Below, piece by piece: positions 26,271 through 36,708 of a stretch of DNA of 64,000 nucleotides (the first letter of the stretch is position 1; each line of letters begins with the position of its first letter). The translations under genes and the position numbers were made by a program. The stretch lies in assembly GCA_016195915.1 (NCBI GenBank), contig JACPYS010000037.1, forward strand, positions 1 through 64,000, given 5' to 3'. Source of the DNA: Betaproteobacteria bacterium (GTDB lineage: Bacteria > Pseudomonadota > Gammaproteobacteria > Burkholderiales > SG8-39). Under the pieces are notes generated by a model. It was not told the DNA's origin and searched no databases. It saw only the letters and a list, made by a program, of their open reading frames with translations.

Positions 26271-27458
26271 TCAACCCGCGCGCTCGAAAATCGCCGCAAT
26301 TCCCTGCCCCCCGCCGATGCACATGGTCACCAGCGCGTAGCGCTTCTGCGTGCGCTGGAGTTCGTACAGCGCTTTCACGGTGAGGATGCAGCCAGTCGCG
26401 CCGATCGGGTGCCCGAGCGCGACCGCGCCGCCGTTCGGATTCACCTTCGCGGGGTCGATGCCGAGGTCCGCATTCACTGCCATCGCCTGGGCGGCAAACG
26501 CCTCGTTCGACTCGATGACGTCCATGTCGCTCATCTTGAGGCGGGCCTTTTCGAACACGCGCTTGACTGCCGGGATCGGACCCAGTCCCATGACGTGTGG
26601 CTCGACGCCCGCGTGCGCATACGCCACCAGCCGCGCCATCGGCTTGGCTCCTGCTTTCTCCGCGGCCTTCGCTTCCATGAGCACCACGGCGGCGGCGGCA
26701 TCGTTGAGCCCGGAGGCATTCCCCGCGGTGACCGTGCCGTCCTTCTTGAACACCGCTTTCAGCTTGCGCATGTCATCGAGCGTCGCGCCCTTGCGCACGT
26801 GCTCGTCGAGCGTGAATTGCGCCGGGCCCTTTTTCGACTTCACCTCCACCGGCACGATCTGGGAGGTGAAATAGCCGTGCTCGAGCGCGTTGGCGGCGCG
26901 CCGGTGGCTCTCCACCGCGAACGCGTCCTGCTGCTCGCGCGTCAAGCCGAATTTGGCCGCGACGTTTTCGGCGGTCACGCCCATGTGGCCATGGCCGAAC
27001 GGGTCGTGCAGCGCTCCGGTCATTGCGTCCAACACCGCGCCGTCTCCCATGCGCTGCCCCCAGCGTCCGGCGGGAAGGAAATACGCGGCCCGGCTCATGC
27101 TCTCGGCGCCTGCGCCGATCGCGACATCGACGTCGCCGAGAAGGATATGTTGGGAGGCCGAAACGATCGCCTGCAGGCCGCTCCCGCACAGGCGGTTTAC
27201 CGTCAGGCACGGCGTGCCCACCGGCAGGCCGGCCTCGATCGCCGCCACACGCGATATGTACATGTCGCGCGCTTCGCCGTGGATCACGCTGCCGAGCACG
27301 ACGTGCCCGACGAGCGCCGCCTCGATCTTCGCCCGCGCCAGCGCTTCCTTGATCGCGATCGCGCCGAGCCGGGTCGGCGCGACGTCCTTGAGCGAGCCGC
27401 CGTAATCGCCGATCGCCGTCCTTGCCCCTGCCACCACCATCACTTCACGTTGCGCCAT
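26271..27458 (-). CDS. acetyl-CoA C-acetyltransferase (thiolase)
   Basis: Thiolase of 395 aa. The acyl-accepting Cys91 is in NRLCGSG, the His is in GHPIGATG, and the second Cys is in CIGGGQG. It condenses two acetyl-CoA or cleaves 3-oxoacyl-CoA. It lies 24 bp downstream of rimO at the end of the PHA operon, and so is the second thiolase of that transcript beside phaA; sequence alone does not show which substrates distinguish them. Confidence 0.93.
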   Translation of the reverse strand: MAQREVMVVAGARTAIGDYGGSLKDVAPTRLGAIAIKEALARAKIEAALVGHVVLGSVIHGEARDMYISRVAAIEAGLPVGTPCLTVNRLCGSGLQAIVSASQHILLGDVDVAIGAGAESMSRAAYFLPAGRWGQRMGDGAVLDAMTGALHDPFGHGHMGVTAENVAAKFGLTREQQDAFAVESHRRAANALEHGYFTSQIVPVEVKSKKGPAQFTLDEHVRKGATLDDMRKLKAVFKKDGTVTAGNASGLNDAAAAVVLMEAKAAEKAGAKPMARLVAYAHAGVEPHVMGLGPIPAVKRVFEKARLKMSDMDVIESNEAFAAQAMAVNADLGIDPAKVNPNGGAVALGHPIGATGCILTVKALYELQRTQKRYALVTMCIGGGQGIAAIFERAG

Positions 27459-27482
27459 GTCTTCCTCCGGTCAGAATCGTAA

Positions 27483-28868
27483 TCATGCGGCAACACGCGC
27501 GTACAGATCGTGTTCGTCGGCCGCTTCGACGACCACTTGCGCGAACTCGCCGGGCCTGAGCCCCTTTGCGTTGCGCACTCGCACCACGCCGTCGATCTCG
27601 GGCGCGTCGGCCGGGGAACGCGCCACCGCAGACTTCTTTTCGACTTCGTCGACGAGCACCCGCAGGGTTGTCCCCACTTTCGCCGCGAGGCGCCGTGCAC
27701 TGATCGCCGCCTGGAGTCGCATGAAACGCGCGCGTCGCTCCTGCTTCAGCTGTTCGGGCACCGCGCCCGGCAGCGCGTTCGCCTTCGCGCCCTCGACCGG
27801 GGAATAGGCGAAGCAGCCGACGCGATCGAGTTGCGCCTCCCCGAGGAATTCGAGCAGCGTTTCGAACTCGGCTTCGGTTTCCCCGGGAAAGCCGACGATG
27901 AACGTGCTGCGGATCGCGATTTCCGGACACGCCGCTCGCCACGAGCGGACGCGCGCGAGATTGTCCTCCGCGCTGGCGGGCCGCTTCATCAGCTTCAATA
28001 TGCGCGGGCTGGCATGCTGGAAGGGCACGTCGAGGTAGGGCAGCACCCGGCCCTCGGCCATCAACTCAACCACCTCGTCGACGTGCGGATAGGGATAAAC
28101 GTAGTGGAGGCGTACCCACACGCCGCTTGCGGCGTCCTGCGCGTCGCCCGCGGCGCGCTTGCCACCCAGTTCGTCGAGCGCACGCACGAGCTCCGTCATG
28201 CGCGTCTTGAGCGGCCGGCCGCGCCAGAAACCGGTGCGGTATTTCACGTCCACCCCATAGGCGCTGGTGTCCTGCGAAATCACCAGCAGCTCCTTTACGC
28301 CCGAGGCCACCAGATTTTCCGCCTCCTGCATGACTTCGCCGACCGGGCGCGACACCAGATCGCCGCGCATCGAGGGGATGATGCAGAACGTGCAGCGGTG
28401 GTTGCAACCTTCGGAGATCTTCAGGTAGGCGAAATGCCTCGGCGTGAGCCGGATGCCTTGCGGGGGAACCAGGTCGGAAAACGGGTCGTGCGGCCTTGGC
28501 AACGCCTGGTGCACCGCGCGCATCACGCCGTCGAGATCGTGCGGCCCGGTGACCGCGAGCACCGAGGGATGAACAGCCCTGACCACCCCGTTCTTCGCGC
28601 CGAGGCAGCCCGTGACGATGACGCGGCCGTTTCCCTCGAGCGCCTCGCCGATCGCATCGAGCGACTCGGTTACCGCCGCGTCGATGAATCCGCAGGTGTT
28701 GACGATGACCAGGTCCGCGCCGGCGTATGTCTTCGATGACGCGTAGCCTTCCGCGCGCAGCTGCGTGAGGATGCGCTCCGAGTCGACCAGGGCCTTCGGG
28801 CAGCCGAGCGAGACGAAACCGATCCTGGGCGCGTTCGACGCGTCCCGCGCGCGCGCTCGACGGGCCAT
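27483..28868 (-). CDS. rimO: ribosomal protein S12 methylthiotransferase RimO
   Basis: Radical-SAM methylthiotransferase (461 aa) that modifies an Asp of ribosomal protein S12. The N-terminal domain binds one Fe-S cluster through Cys in [19 protein letters not shown] and TGCLGAKNG; the radical-SAM cluster is [13 protein letters not shown] domain closes the protein (about 395-461). The start ATG overlaps the phaR stop codon by one base (TAATG), so it is coupled to phaR. Its presence in the PHA operon is a genomic association, not evidence for a function in storage. Confidence 0.95.
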   Translation of the reverse strand: MARRARARDASNAPRIGFVSLGCPKALVDSERILTQLRAEGYASSKTYAGADLVIVNTCGFIDAAVTESLDAIGEALEGNGRVIVTGCLGAKNGVVRAVHPSVLAVTGPHDLDGVMRAVHQALPRPHDPFSDLVPPQGIRLTPRHFAYLKISEGCNHRCTFCIIPSMRGDLVSRPVGEVMQEAENLVASGVKELLVISQDTSAYGVDVKYRTGFWRGRPLKTRMTELVRALDELGGKRAAGDAQDAASGVWVRLHYVYPYPHVDEVVELMAEGRVLPYLDVPFQHASPRILKLMKRPASAEDNLARVRSWRAACPEIAIRSTFIVGFPGETEAEFETLLEFLGEAQLDRVGCFAYSPVEGAKANALPGAVPEQLKQERRARFMRLQAAISARRLAAKVGTTLRVLVDEVEKKSAVARSPADAPEIDGVVRVRNAKGLRPGEFAQVVVEAADEHDLYARVAA

Positions 28869-29437
28869 TACTTCTTTTCTTCGGGCGCTTTGCCGCCGGG
28901 CAGCGGGAAGCCGGGGAAGTTCAGGCCGGTGAACATGCTGCGCGTCTGGTTCTGCATCTGCTCCTGCAACTGCTGGAACATGCGCTGGCTCTGCTCCATG
29001 TAGGACTGCATCATGCTCTGCATGGCAGGGCCCTGCAGGTTCATGAACTGCGTCCACATCTCGTTGGGCACGCGCGAACTGTCGCCATAGAGCTTCTGCG
29101 ACTGGTCCTGCATCGTCTTCTGCATGTCCTGGAACGCGTGGATGTTTTTCTCCAGGTACGTCCCCATCATCCCCTGCATCGCGTTGCCATACGAGCGGAT
29201 CAGGTTCGACAGCAGATCGGAGGAAAACATCGGCGCGCCGCCCGACTCTTCCTCCAGGATCACCTGCAGCAGGATCTGGCGGGTGAGGTCGTCGTTCGTC
29301 TTGGCGTCGACGACCTGAAATTCCTCGCGCTTGAGCACCATCTGCTTGATGTCCGCGAGCGTGATGTAGCTCGAGGTCTTGGTGTCGTACAGGCGCCGGT
29401 TGGGATACTTCTTGATCAAACGCAGTGGGTTGTCCAT
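28868..29437 (-). CDS. phaR: polyhydroxyalkanoate synthesis repressor PhaR
   Basis: DNA-binding regulator (189 aa) that represses phasin and PHA genes and binds nascent PHA granules. The N-terminal PHB/PHA accumulation regulator domain is clear ([20 protein letters not shown]). The second half is Met/Gln-rich and helical ([22 protein letters not shown]), the part thought to interact with polymer. The ATG at 29437 starts the conserved domain. It lies 74 bp after phaB and is coupled to rimO through TAATG. Confidence 0.95.
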   Translation of the reverse strand: MDNPLRLIKKYPNRRLYDTKTSSYITLADIKQMVLKREEFQVVDAKTNDDLTRQILLQVILEEESGGAPMFSSDLLSNLIRSYGNAMQGMMGTYLEKNIHAFQDMQKTMQDQSQKLYGDSSRVPNEMWTQFMNLQGPAMQSMMQSYMEQSQRMFQQLQEQMQNQTRSMFTGLNFPGFPLPGGKAPEEKK

Positions 29438-29511
29438 GTGTTGCGATCCGCCTCTCTGGGAGACACCGGGAAACGGCGCCAAGCGGGCCACCGCTCCGCA
29501 CGGTGGTTCGT

Positions 29512-30255
29512 TCAATACATGTGCTGGCCGCCGTTGATCGAGATGTTCGCACCCGTCACGAACGCTGCTTCTTCCGAGCACAGGTAGATGATCAGCCCGG
29601 CAACCTCGTCGGGCTTGCCCAGGCGGTTCACCTGGATCTGCGTCAGGATCTTGGTGTCGAGGATTTCCCTCGGGATTGCCGTCACCATCTTGGTGCCGAT
29701 ATAACCCGGCGAGATGGTGTTGACGGTCACGTTCCGGCGCGCGACTTCGAGCGCGAGCGCCTTGGTAAACCCGTGTATCCCGGCCTTGGCCGCCGAGTAG
29801 TTGGTCTGCCCGAACGCGCCTTTCTGGCCGTTCACCGACGACACGTTGATCACCCTCCCCCAGCCGCGCGCGCTCATGCCGTCCATCACCTGCTTGGTCA
29901 TGTTAAAGCACGAATCGAGGTTGGTATGCATGACTGCGTCCCAGTCTTCCTTGGACATCTTCTTGAACGTCATGTCGCGCGTAATGCCCGCGTTGTTCAC
30001 CAGGATGTCGATCGGGCCGACGTCCTTGCCCATCTGCGCGACCTTCGCGGCACAATCGTCGAAGTCGGCGACGTCCACCGGATATGCCGCGAAACCGTAG
30101 CCCTTCGCCTTCATTTCGTCGAGCCATGACCGGTACTTGGTATTGCTCGGCGAGTAGGTGACCACCACCTTGTAGCCGGCGTCGGCCATCTTGGTCGAGA
30201 TCGACTCGCCCAGCCCGCCCATGCCACCCGTCACCACTGCGATTCTTTGCGTCAT
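29512..30255 (-). CDS. phaB: acetoacetyl-CoA reductase PhaB (copy 1)
   Basis: NADPH-dependent SDR of 247 aa converting acetoacetyl-CoA to (R)-3-hydroxybutyryl-CoA. Motifs: TGGMGGLG for the cofactor, NNAGITRD, the catalytic Ser in [10 protein letters not shown] and Tyr/Lys in YSAAK. Length and the [19 protein letters not shown] segment are typical of PhaB. A second copy lies directly upstream at 30284 with a 28-bp gap. Confidence 0.94.
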   Translation of the reverse strand: MTQRIAVVTGGMGGLGESISTKMADAGYKVVVTYSPSNTKYRSWLDEMKAKGYGFAAYPVDVADFDDCAAKVAQMGKDVGPIDILVNNAGITRDMTFKKMSKEDWDAVMHTNLDSCFNMTKQVMDGMSARGWGRVINVSSVNGQKGAFGQTNYSAAKAGIHGFTKALALEVARRNVTVNTISPGYIGTKMVTAIPREILDTKILTQIQVNRLGKPDEVAGLIIYLCSEEAAFVTGANISINGGQHMY

Positions 30256-30283
30256 TGCCGGTTTCCTCCCTGGAAATTGGCGG

Positions 30284-31030
30284 TCAGGACATGTACATGC
30301 CGCCATTGATCGCGATGTTCGCACCCGTAATATACCCGGCCTCGTCCGAAGTGAGGAAGGCGATGAGTGCTGCGATTTCCTCGGGATGCGCCAGCCGGCC
30401 CATCGGAATGCCGGCGACGATTTTCTCAAGCACGTCCTGGCGGATTGACTTCACCATGTCGGTCGCGACGTAGCCGGGCGACACCGAGTTCACGGTGACG
30501 CCCTTGCGCACCACTTCCTGTGCGAGCGCCTTGGCAAAGCCGTGGATGCCGGCCTTGGCGGCCGAATAGTTGGTCTGGCCGAACTGCCCTTTCTGCCCGT
30601 TTACCGACGACAGGTTCACCACCCGCCCCCAGCCGCGCTCCGTCATGCCGTCGATCACGTTCTTGGTGACGTTGAAGGTGCTGTTCAGGTTGGTGTCGAT
30701 CACCGCCATCCAGTCCGAAGGTGTCATCTTCTTGAGCACCCCGTCGCGGATGATGCCCGCGTTGTTGACCAGAATGTCCACGGGCCCGATTTCGGATTCG
30801 ATCCGTCTCACCATCGCGCACACTGCTTCGTAATCCGTCACGTCGCCTTCGATGGCGAACACGTTGTCGAAACCCTCGGCGCGCATTGTGCCCAGCCAGG
30901 AGTCCTTTCTGTCGTATCCCGGCAGGCAGTTCGCCGCCACCACGTTGCCGTTCGCGCGCGCCAGGCGCCGGCAGATCGCCGTGCCGATGCCGCCCATGCC
31001 GCCCGTCACCAATGCCACTCGCTTGCTCAT
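30284..31030 (-). CDS. phaB: acetoacetyl-CoA reductase PhaB (copy 2)
   Basis: Paralogue of the next gene, 248 aa, with [26 protein letters not shown] and YSAAK intact. The two differ mainly in the region after the cofactor motif (here NVVAANCLPGYDRKDSWL), so they may differ in cofactor or chain-length preference. Starts 32 bp after phaA. ATG 31030 is the first Met of the conserved fold. Confidence 0.93.
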   Translation of the reverse strand: MSKRVALVTGGMGGIGTAICRRLARANGNVVAANCLPGYDRKDSWLGTMRAEGFDNVFAIEGDVTDYEAVCAMVRRIESEIGPVDILVNNAGIIRDGVLKKMTPSDWMAVIDTNLNSTFNVTKNVIDGMTERGWGRVVNLSSVNGQKGQFGQTNYSAAKAGIHGFAKALAQEVVRKGVTVNSVSPGYVATDMVKSIRQDVLEKIVAGIPMGRLAHPEEIAALIAFLTSDEAGYITGANIAINGGMYMS

Positions 31031-31062
31031 GATTTGCCTTCCCGTTGTTTCGTGATTTTCAA

Positions 31063-32238
31063 TCAGCGCTCGACGGCCAGGGCTACGCCCATGCCACCAC
31101 CGATGCACAGCGAGGCAAGGCCGCGCTTCGCGTCGCGCCGGGCCATTTCATACAGCAGCGTCACCAGGATCCTGCAGCCGGAAGCGCCGATCGGATGCCC
31201 GAGGGCGATCGCGCCGCCGTTGACATTGACCCTGGTAGTGTCCCAGCCCATCTGCCGGTTTACAGCTATAGCCTGCGCAGCGAACGCCTCGTTGATCTCC
31301 ATCAAGTCCAGGTCCTTTGGCGCCCAGCCCGCCTTCGCAAGGCATCGCTTCGAGGCCGGCACCGGGCCCATGCCCATGAATTTCGGGTCGACGCCGGCCG
31401 AAGCGTACGCCTTGATGCGCGCAAGCGGCTTGAGACCGAGTTCCGCAGCCCTGCGCGACGAGGTGAGCAGCACTGCGGCCGCACCGTCATTGATGCCGGA
31501 TGCATTGCCGGCGGTCACCGTGCCGTCTTTCTTGAACGCCGGCTTGAGGCTTGACATCGAATCGAACGTCGAGCCGTGACGCGGGTATTCGTCCGTGTTG
31601 AACACCACCGGACCCTTTCTGGAGGCGATTTCCACTGTTGCAATTTCGTCGGCGAAGCGGCCCGCCTTTTGCGCGGCTTCCGCCTTCTGCTGCGACACGG
31701 CCGCAAATTCATCCTGCTCGGCGCGCGTCACGCCATGTTCCTCGGCGACGTTCTCCGCGGTGATCCCCATGTGGTACTGGTTGTAGACGTCCCACAGGCC
31801 GTCGACGATCATCGAATCGATCATTTTGGCGTCGCCCATGCGGAACCCGTCGCGCGAGCCCATGATCAGGTGCGGCGCGAGGCTCATTGACTCCTGTCCG
31901 CCGGCGATCACGATGTTGGAGTCGCCGTTGGCGATCGACTGGGCGCCGAGCATTGCTGCCTTCAGGCCGGAGCCACACACCTTGTTGATGGTCATCGCGG
32001 GGATCGTGTCGGGCAGACCGGCCCTGATCGCGGCCTGGCGCGCTCCGTTCTGCCCGATACCGGCAGTTAGCACCTGCCCGAGGATGACTTCCGAAACCTG
32101 GTCGGGATTCAGGCCCGAGCGCGCAAGAAGCGCACGGATGACGGTCGCGCCGAGTTCGGAGGCCGGCGTCTTCGCCAGGGTCCCGCTGAACTTGCCAATT
32201 GCGGTGCGCGCTGCACCGACGATCACTACTTCTTCCAT
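31063..32238 (-). CDS. phaA: acetyl-CoA acetyltransferase PhaA
   Basis: Biosynthetic thiolase (391 aa) making acetoacetyl-CoA for PHA synthesis. Cys88 is in NKVCGSG, His in GHPIGASG and Cys in CIGGGMG. The ATG at 32238 has GGGAGG at ideal spacing, whereas the open frame upstream of it has no family similarity. It lies 94 bp after phaC and directly before two phaB genes, the classical phaCAB order. Confidence 0.95.
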   Translation of the reverse strand: MEEVVIVGAARTAIGKFSGTLAKTPASELGATVIRALLARSGLNPDQVSEVILGQVLTAGIGQNGARQAAIRAGLPDTIPAMTINKVCGSGLKAAMLGAQSIANGDSNIVIAGGQESMSLAPHLIMGSRDGFRMGDAKMIDSMIVDGLWDVYNQYHMGITAENVAEEHGVTRAEQDEFAAVSQQKAEAAQKAGRFADEIATVEIASRKGPVVFNTDEYPRHGSTFDSMSSLKPAFKKDGTVTAGNASGINDGAAAVLLTSSRRAAELGLKPLARIKAYASAGVDPKFMGMGPVPASKRCLAKAGWAPKDLDLMEINEAFAAQAIAVNRQMGWDTTRVNVNGGAIALGHPIGASGCRILVTLLYEMARRDAKRGLASLCIGGGMGVALAVER

Positions 32239-32332
32239 ATGCGCCTCCCGATAGAAACACGATGCAATCCGAACAGCGGCGCGGACGGCCCCCCGGTCCC
32301 GATTGCGACAAACCCTGCGCAGGCAGCCTGGA

Positions 32333-34102
32333 TCATGCGGCTGCCCGCTCCACGACATAACGTCCCGGCGCCGGTTCGATCGGACGGTGTTGCGCATCCC
32401 CGAGTTCCGTACGCGCGGCAATTCTTCTGCCCTTGAATCGATCGAGCCATTGCGCCCACACCGGCCACCAGCTGCCCGGTGTCTCGCTGGCCTGCCCGAG
32501 CCAGGCGTCCGGCTCCTCGGGGTAGGCGTCGCCGCTCCAGTAACTCCGGCGATTCTTGCTTGGCGGGTTGATGACTCCGGCAATGTGCCCGCTCGCGCCA
32601 AGCACGAAGCGCACCTCGCCGCCGAGCAGCCTGATTGAGCCGTACGCGCTCTTCCAGGGCACGATGTGATCCTCGCGCGAGCCATAGACGAAGCTCGGCA
32701 CTCCGATCCGGACCAGATCCACCGGCACCCCGCAATTCGTGAGCGCGCCTGGAACCCGCAGCCTGTTCTCGAGATAGGTGTTGCGCAGGTAATAGCAGTA
32801 CATGGGCCCGGGCAGATTTGTGCTGTCGGAGTTCCAGTACAGCAGGTCGAACGCGTCCGGCGTGCGGCCCTTCAGATAATTGTTGACCACATACGGCCAG
32901 ATCAGGTCGTTGGCGCGCAGCGAGGAAAAGACAAAGGCGAGGTCGGTGCCGGGAAAAATTCCGCCACCGCCGATGCTCTCTTCGCGCGCGGCGACGTTCG
33001 CCTCGTCGACGAAATAGCCAAGCTGGCCGGTTTCGGTGAAATCGAGCATGGTCGTGAGCCAAGTGACGCTTTCGACCAAGCGCTCGCGCTTTGCCGCCAG
33101 CACCGCGAGCGCCGCGCCAAGCAGGGTGCCGCCGACACAGAACCCGAGCGCGTTTACGCGCTCGCTGCCCGTGATCGCCCGCGCCGTTCGCAATGCCTCG
33201 ATCACGCCCTGCACAAGGTAGTCGTCCCACGTAAGGTGGCCGAGATCGGCCTTTACATTACGCCACGACACCATGAAAACGGTATGGCCCTGCTCAAGCG
33301 CGTAGCGCACGAACGAATTCTCCGGCTGCAGGTCGAGGATGTAGAACTTGTTGATACACGGCGGCACCATCACGAGCGGTCGCTTTCCCACCTTCGCGGT
33401 GGCGGGGGAATACTGGATCAGCTGGATGAGCGGGTTTTCATACACCACTGCGCCGGGAGAAATCGCAAGGTTGCGTCCGACCTCGAACACCGATTCGTCG
33501 CTCATGCTGATGCGGCCGCGCCGCGAATCCGCAATCAGATTGGCGAGTCCCCGGGTAATGCTCTCACCCTTGGATTCGATCGCCTGGCGCATCGCCTCCG
33601 GGTTGGTGGCGGCAAAGTTCGCCGGGCACATGGCGTCGATCCACTGTTTCACCGCGAAGCGCAGCCGGTCTTTTCGCGGCGCGTCAAGCGCGGAGACCTC
33701 GACCATGCGGTTAAGGGATTGCGCCGTAATCAGGTAGGACTGCCTGAGATAGTCGAAGTATGCGTCGTCGCGCCACTCGCGCCCCGCAAACCTTCGATCG
33801 CCTCTTTCGGCTTCCACGACCGGCACGACATTATCGCCATTGCCTCGCGCGAGCATGCCTCGCCACAATTGGGACTGGTTCTCAAACAACTCGCGTTGCA
33901 GCGCGGCGAAACGCTCCGGTTCGGCGGCAGCACCCGACATCCAAGCGGCCAATTCCTTGCCGAATGGCATGTTGGGGAGAAGACTCATCCATCCTTGGGC
34001 AGCCGCTTTCCCCGTCTGGGAGATCGCGTCGATCAAGGATTGGGAAGTCGGTGACGGCTCCGCCATGCGGTATCCGTAGTTAGATAACCAATCATTCTGC
34101 AC
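32333..34102 (-). CDS. phaC: class I poly(R)-hydroxyalkanoate synthase PhaC
   Basis: Polymerises (R)-3-hydroxyacyl-CoA at the granule surface. It is 589 aa, typical of class I. The lipase-like box GFCVGG contains nucleophile Cys322; the Asp (SREDHIVPW) and His ([12 protein letters not shown]) of the triad follow. The N-terminal PhaC_N domain spans about 90-260. Start is uncertain: ATG 34102 is the longest, but ATG 34066 (MAEPSP) has a GGA about 9 nt upstream. First gene of the phaC-A-B-B-R-rimO-thiolase operon. Confidence 0.95.
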   Translation of the reverse strand: MQNDWLSNYGYRMAEPSPTSQSLIDAISQTGKAAAQGWMSLLPNMPFGKELAAWMSGAAAEPERFAALQRELFENQSQLWRGMLARGNGDNVVPVVEAERGDRRFAGREWRDDAYFDYLRQSYLITAQSLNRMVEVSALDAPRKDRLRFAVKQWIDAMCPANFAATNPEAMRQAIESKGESITRGLANLIADSRRGRISMSDESVFEVGRNLAISPGAVVYENPLIQLIQYSPATAKVGKRPLVMVPPCINKFYILDLQPENSFVRYALEQGHTVFMVSWRNVKADLGHLTWDDYLVQGVIEALRTARAITGSERVNALGFCVGGTLLGAALAVLAAKRERLVESVTWLTTMLDFTETGQLGYFVDEANVAAREESIGGGGIFPGTDLAFVFSSLRANDLIWPYVVNNYLKGRTPDAFDLLYWNSDSTNLPGPMYCYYLRNTYLENRLRVPGALTNCGVPVDLVRIGVPSFVYGSREDHIVPWKSAYGSIRLLGGEVRFVLGASGHIAGVINPPSKNRRSYWSGDAYPEEPDAWLGQASETPGSWWPVWAQWLDRFKGRRIAARTELGDAQHRPIEPAPGRYVVERAAA

Positions 34103-34107
34103 CGCAC

Positions 34108-34162
34108 AAAAACAGCCGTCAACCCGGCTTGCTGACGCCCCGGAAAACGCGATTTCCGGGGC
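34108..34162 (-). terminator. double hairpin terminator after the ZIP gene
   Basis: Reading on the minus strand from the ZIP stop codon (34175), a 10-bp perfect hairpin with a 6-nt loop (GCCCCGGAAA / TTTCCGGGGC, 34137-34162) is followed by a shorter hairpin AGCCG/CGGCT (34114-34129) and then five T. The second hairpin plus T-run has the form of an intrinsic terminator. It lies immediately upstream of phaC and should separate the two transcription units. Confidence 0.6.
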
Positions 34163-34174
34163 CAGAAGGCCCGA

Positions 34175-34951
34175 TCAATGCGCGTGTACTTCGGCGATCA
34201 GCATCCGCACCAGCGCGATGCTCGCCACGCCGAGAATGATCAGCAACGACTGGGAAGCCGTTGCGCGTAATTCCGTGCGCTTGTGCAGCCCCGGTATCAG
34301 GTCGGCGACCGCGACGTAAATCATGCTCGCAGCCACCAGGCCGAGCAGCAAAGGGATCCATTCCTCGACCGCCCTGAGCGTGAAATAGCCCAGCAAGCCC
34401 CCGACCAGCGTCGCAGCGCTCGACAACAGGTTCATCGTCAGCGCCCTTGCGCGGCTGTATCCGGAGTGCAGCAGGATCAGAAAATCACCGACTTCCTGCG
34501 GAATTTCGTGCGCGACGATGGCAATTGCCGCAATGACCCCGAGTTCGACGCTTTGCAGGAAGGCCGCCGCAATCAGCACGCCGTCGATGAAGTTGTGCAC
34601 CGTGTCGCCGACGATGATCATCAGCCCCGCGCGACCGTGGTCGTGACCCACGCCGGGGAGTTCGTGCGCTTCGCATTGCTCAGTGTGGCAGTGGCGCCAG
34701 AGCACGAGCTTCTCGAGCAGGAAAAACAGGAGTATCCCCGCGAGGATGGTAAGGGCAACGGAGTGCGGGTCGGCGCGCTCGAAAGCGTGGGGGATCACCT
34801 CCAGAAAAGCCGCACCCAGCAGCGCGCCGATCGCAAAACTCACCAGCATCGGGATCCATGAGGCGCGCACGTTCAACGCAAACAGGGCGGCAAAGCCGAC
34901 TGAAAGGGCCCCTCCCGCAACGCTCGCCGCAATGATCCATGCAAGTATCAT
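34175..34951 (-). CDS. ZIP-family metal transporter
   Basis: Inner-membrane divalent metal (Zn/Fe/Mn) permease of 258 aa with about eight TM helices. The metal path residues are visible in GDTVHNFIDGVLIA and VAHEIPQEVGDFLIL. A His-rich loop (WRHCHTEQCEAHELPGVGHD, about 85-104) between TM helices is typical and probably binds metal. Followed by a terminator before the PHA operon. Confidence 0.92.
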   Translation of the reverse strand: MILAWIIAASVAGGALSVGFAALFALNVRASWIPMLVSFAIGALLGAAFLEVIPHAFERADPHSVALTILAGILLFFLLEKLVLWRHCHTEQCEAHELPGVGHDHGRAGLMIIVGDTVHNFIDGVLIAAAFLQSVELGVIAAIAIVAHEIPQEVGDFLILLHSGYSRARALTMNLLSSAATLVGGLLGYFTLRAVEEWIPLLLGLVAASMIYVAVADLIPGLHKRTELRATASQSLLIILGVASIALVRMLIAEVHAH

Positions 34952-34999
34952 GCGCGGCGATTATACGCACCGCAGCATGGACGGGCGCCCGCGTGCGCA

Positions 35000-35731
35000 T
35001 CACTCCAGCCAGATCATCGAAGCCATGCGCCCCGAAGCACCGTCGCGCCGGAAGGAGAAGAAGCGCTCGCGCTCGCGATAGGTGCAGAAATTTCCGCCGA
35101 ATACGCGCCGCACGCCGCGCGCGGCGAGGCGCTGGCGCGCCACCGCATACAGGTCCAGCATCCAGTGGCCCGGCCGGGCCGCCCGAAACGCGGATTCCGC
35201 GGCGCGATCCCGCGCGAGAAATGCTGCGCGAACCTCGTCGCCGACTTCATAGGCCTGCGGACCGATCGCCGGACCGAGCCAGGCAATCCGCTCATCCGCC
35301 CCGCCACCAAGCGCATCGAGGGTACTTTCGATGATGCCGCAGGCGAGGCCGCGCCAGCCCGCGTGGGCGATCCCGACTGCACGCCCCGCAGCATCCGCGA
35401 TCAGCACCGGCATGCAATCGGCCGTGAGCACCGTACACACGACTCTCCGCGCTGTGGCGACAGCGGCGTCCGCGACGAGTTCCGCCGGTGCGCTGGTCGC
35501 GTCGATTACCTGAGTGCCGTGCACCTGGTGCATCCAGCGCGGCTCTGCAGGAAGCAGTTCGCGCACTCGCGCCCGGTTCTCGCGCACTGCAGCCGCGTCG
35601 TCCCCGCCGCGGGTGCCGAGATTGAGCGATGCATAGCGGCCCGTGCTGACACCGCCGGAGCGGGTCGTCACGAAGCTTCGCACGCACGCGGGCGCGGGCC
35701 AGTCCGGCACGATCAGGTCGGGCTCAGGCAC
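35000..35731 (-). CDS. pgeF: peptidoglycan editing factor PgeF (YfiH / LACC-type polyphenol oxidase family)
   Basis: Protein of 243 aa matching the PgeF/YfiH family, which removes mis-incorporated amino acids from peptidoglycan precursors and was earlier called polyphenol oxidase. Metal-binding residues lie in HQVHGTQV, TADCMPVL and HAGWRG. The start is GTG at 35731, overlapping the rluD stop by 8 bp; an ATG further upstream would add 40 residues antiparallel to nothing known. Order rluD-pgeF is standard in betaproteobacteria. Confidence 0.92.
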   Translation of the reverse strand: MPEPDLIVPDWPAPACVRSFVTTRSGGVSTGRYASLNLGTRGGDDAAAVRENRARVRELLPAEPRWMHQVHGTQVIDATSAPAELVADAAVATARRVVCTVLTADCMPVLIADAAGRAVGIAHAGWRGLACGIIESTLDALGGGADERIAWLGPAIGPQAYEVGDEVRAAFLARDRAAESAFRAARPGHWMLDLYAVARQRLAARGVRRVFGGNFCTYRERERFFSFRRDGASGRMASMIWLE

Positions 35732-36626
35732 GTCGCAAGCTCTCGAGCAGCGCGCGAAAATCGGCGGGCAGTTCCGCACGAAATGCGCGGCGGCAGCCGC
35801 TTTCCGGATGCTGAAACTCCAGCAGCGCGGCGTGCAGTGCCTGGCGGCCAAAGGCTTTCATCGCGACAGGGAGCGCAGGTGCGCCGCGGCGGTACACCGG
35901 GTCCCCAACGAGCGGGTGCCCGATCGACTGCAAGTGCACGCGAATCTGGTGGGTTCGACCGGTTTCCAGGCGGCATCTAAGGAGCGTCGCCCCGGGCAAA
36001 TGCTCGAGCACCTCGAAATTCGTGCGCGCCGGCTTTCCCCGCGCGACGACGGCCATGCGCGTCCGGCTGCGTGCATCGCGCCCTATCGGCGCGTCGACCG
36101 TTCCGCCCCTGGCGACCCCGCCATGAACCAAGGCGAGGTACGCGCGTGTCACGCTGCGCGCCTGCAACTGGCGCATCAGGTCCGTCTGCGCGACGAGCGT
36201 TTTCGCCACCACCAGCAGCCCGCTGGTGTCCTTGTCGAGCCTGTGAACGATGCCGGCACGCGGCACCGCGCCGAGTTGCGGTGCATGCGCGAGCAACGCG
36301 TTGAGCAGCGTGCGGTCGGGATTGCCGACGCCCGGGTGAACCACCAGGCCGGCGGGCTTGTCGATCACGAGGAGCGCATCGTCTTCGTGCACGATCGCGA
36401 GCGGCAGTGGCTGCGCCGCCGGCACCCGTGTGCAATCCGCCTCCGGCGGGTGGAGGTCGACGCACTCGCCGCCCCACACCTTGTGCCTGGGCGACACGGT
36501 CTTGCCTTCCAGCAGGATATGCCCCGCCTTGAGCCAGGCCTGCATGCGGCTGCGCGAATGCCGCGGGAACATTTCGGCCAGCGCCTGATCAAAGCGCAGG
36601 CCTGCGAGCGAGACCGGGATCGACAT
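35724..36626 (-). CDS. rluD: 23S rRNA pseudouridine synthase RluD
   Basis: Makes pseudouridine in helix 69 of 23S rRNA. It is 300 aa: an N-terminal S4 RNA-binding domain (about 10-75) and a RluA-type catalytic domain with HRLDKDTSGLL carrying the essential Asp. The ATG at 36626 (with GAAGAA upstream) begins the S4 domain. Divergent from bamD across 82 bp; overlaps pgeF. Confidence 0.94.
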   Translation of the reverse strand: MSIPVSLAGLRFDQALAEMFPRHSRSRMQAWLKAGHILLEGKTVSPRHKVWGGECVDLHPPEADCTRVPAAQPLPLAIVHEDDALLVIDKPAGLVVHPGVGNPDRTLLNALLAHAPQLGAVPRAGIVHRLDKDTSGLLVVAKTLVAQTDLMRQLQARSVTRAYLALVHGGVARGGTVDAPIGRDARSRTRMAVVARGKPARTNFEVLEHLPGATLLRCRLETGRTHQIRVHLQSIGHPLVGDPVYRRGAPALPVAMKAFGRQALHAALLEFQHPESGCRRAFRAELPADFRALLESLRRA

Positions 36627-36664
36627 TTCTTCGTGACCGGGAGCCGAGCCGGCGGCGCTATCGC

Positions 36665-36670
36665 TATAAT
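36665..36670 (+). promoter_or_regulatory. -10 box of the bamD promoter
   Basis: A consensus TATAAT lies 39 bp before the bamD start in the rluD/bamD divergent space. No good -35 hexamer is present at 17 bp, so either the spacing is unusual or an activator or extended contact is needed. Confidence 0.45.
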
Positions 36671-36708
36671 TGCTCGCGCTGAAACCCTCCTTGCCGGAAA
36701 TCCTGCCC

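Noticed and set aside
32666-34054. A 462-codon open frame on the plus strand opposite phaC
   Set aside because: It is a shadow of the GC-rich phaC coding frame; its product has no recognisable domain, and phaC has every catalytic residue.
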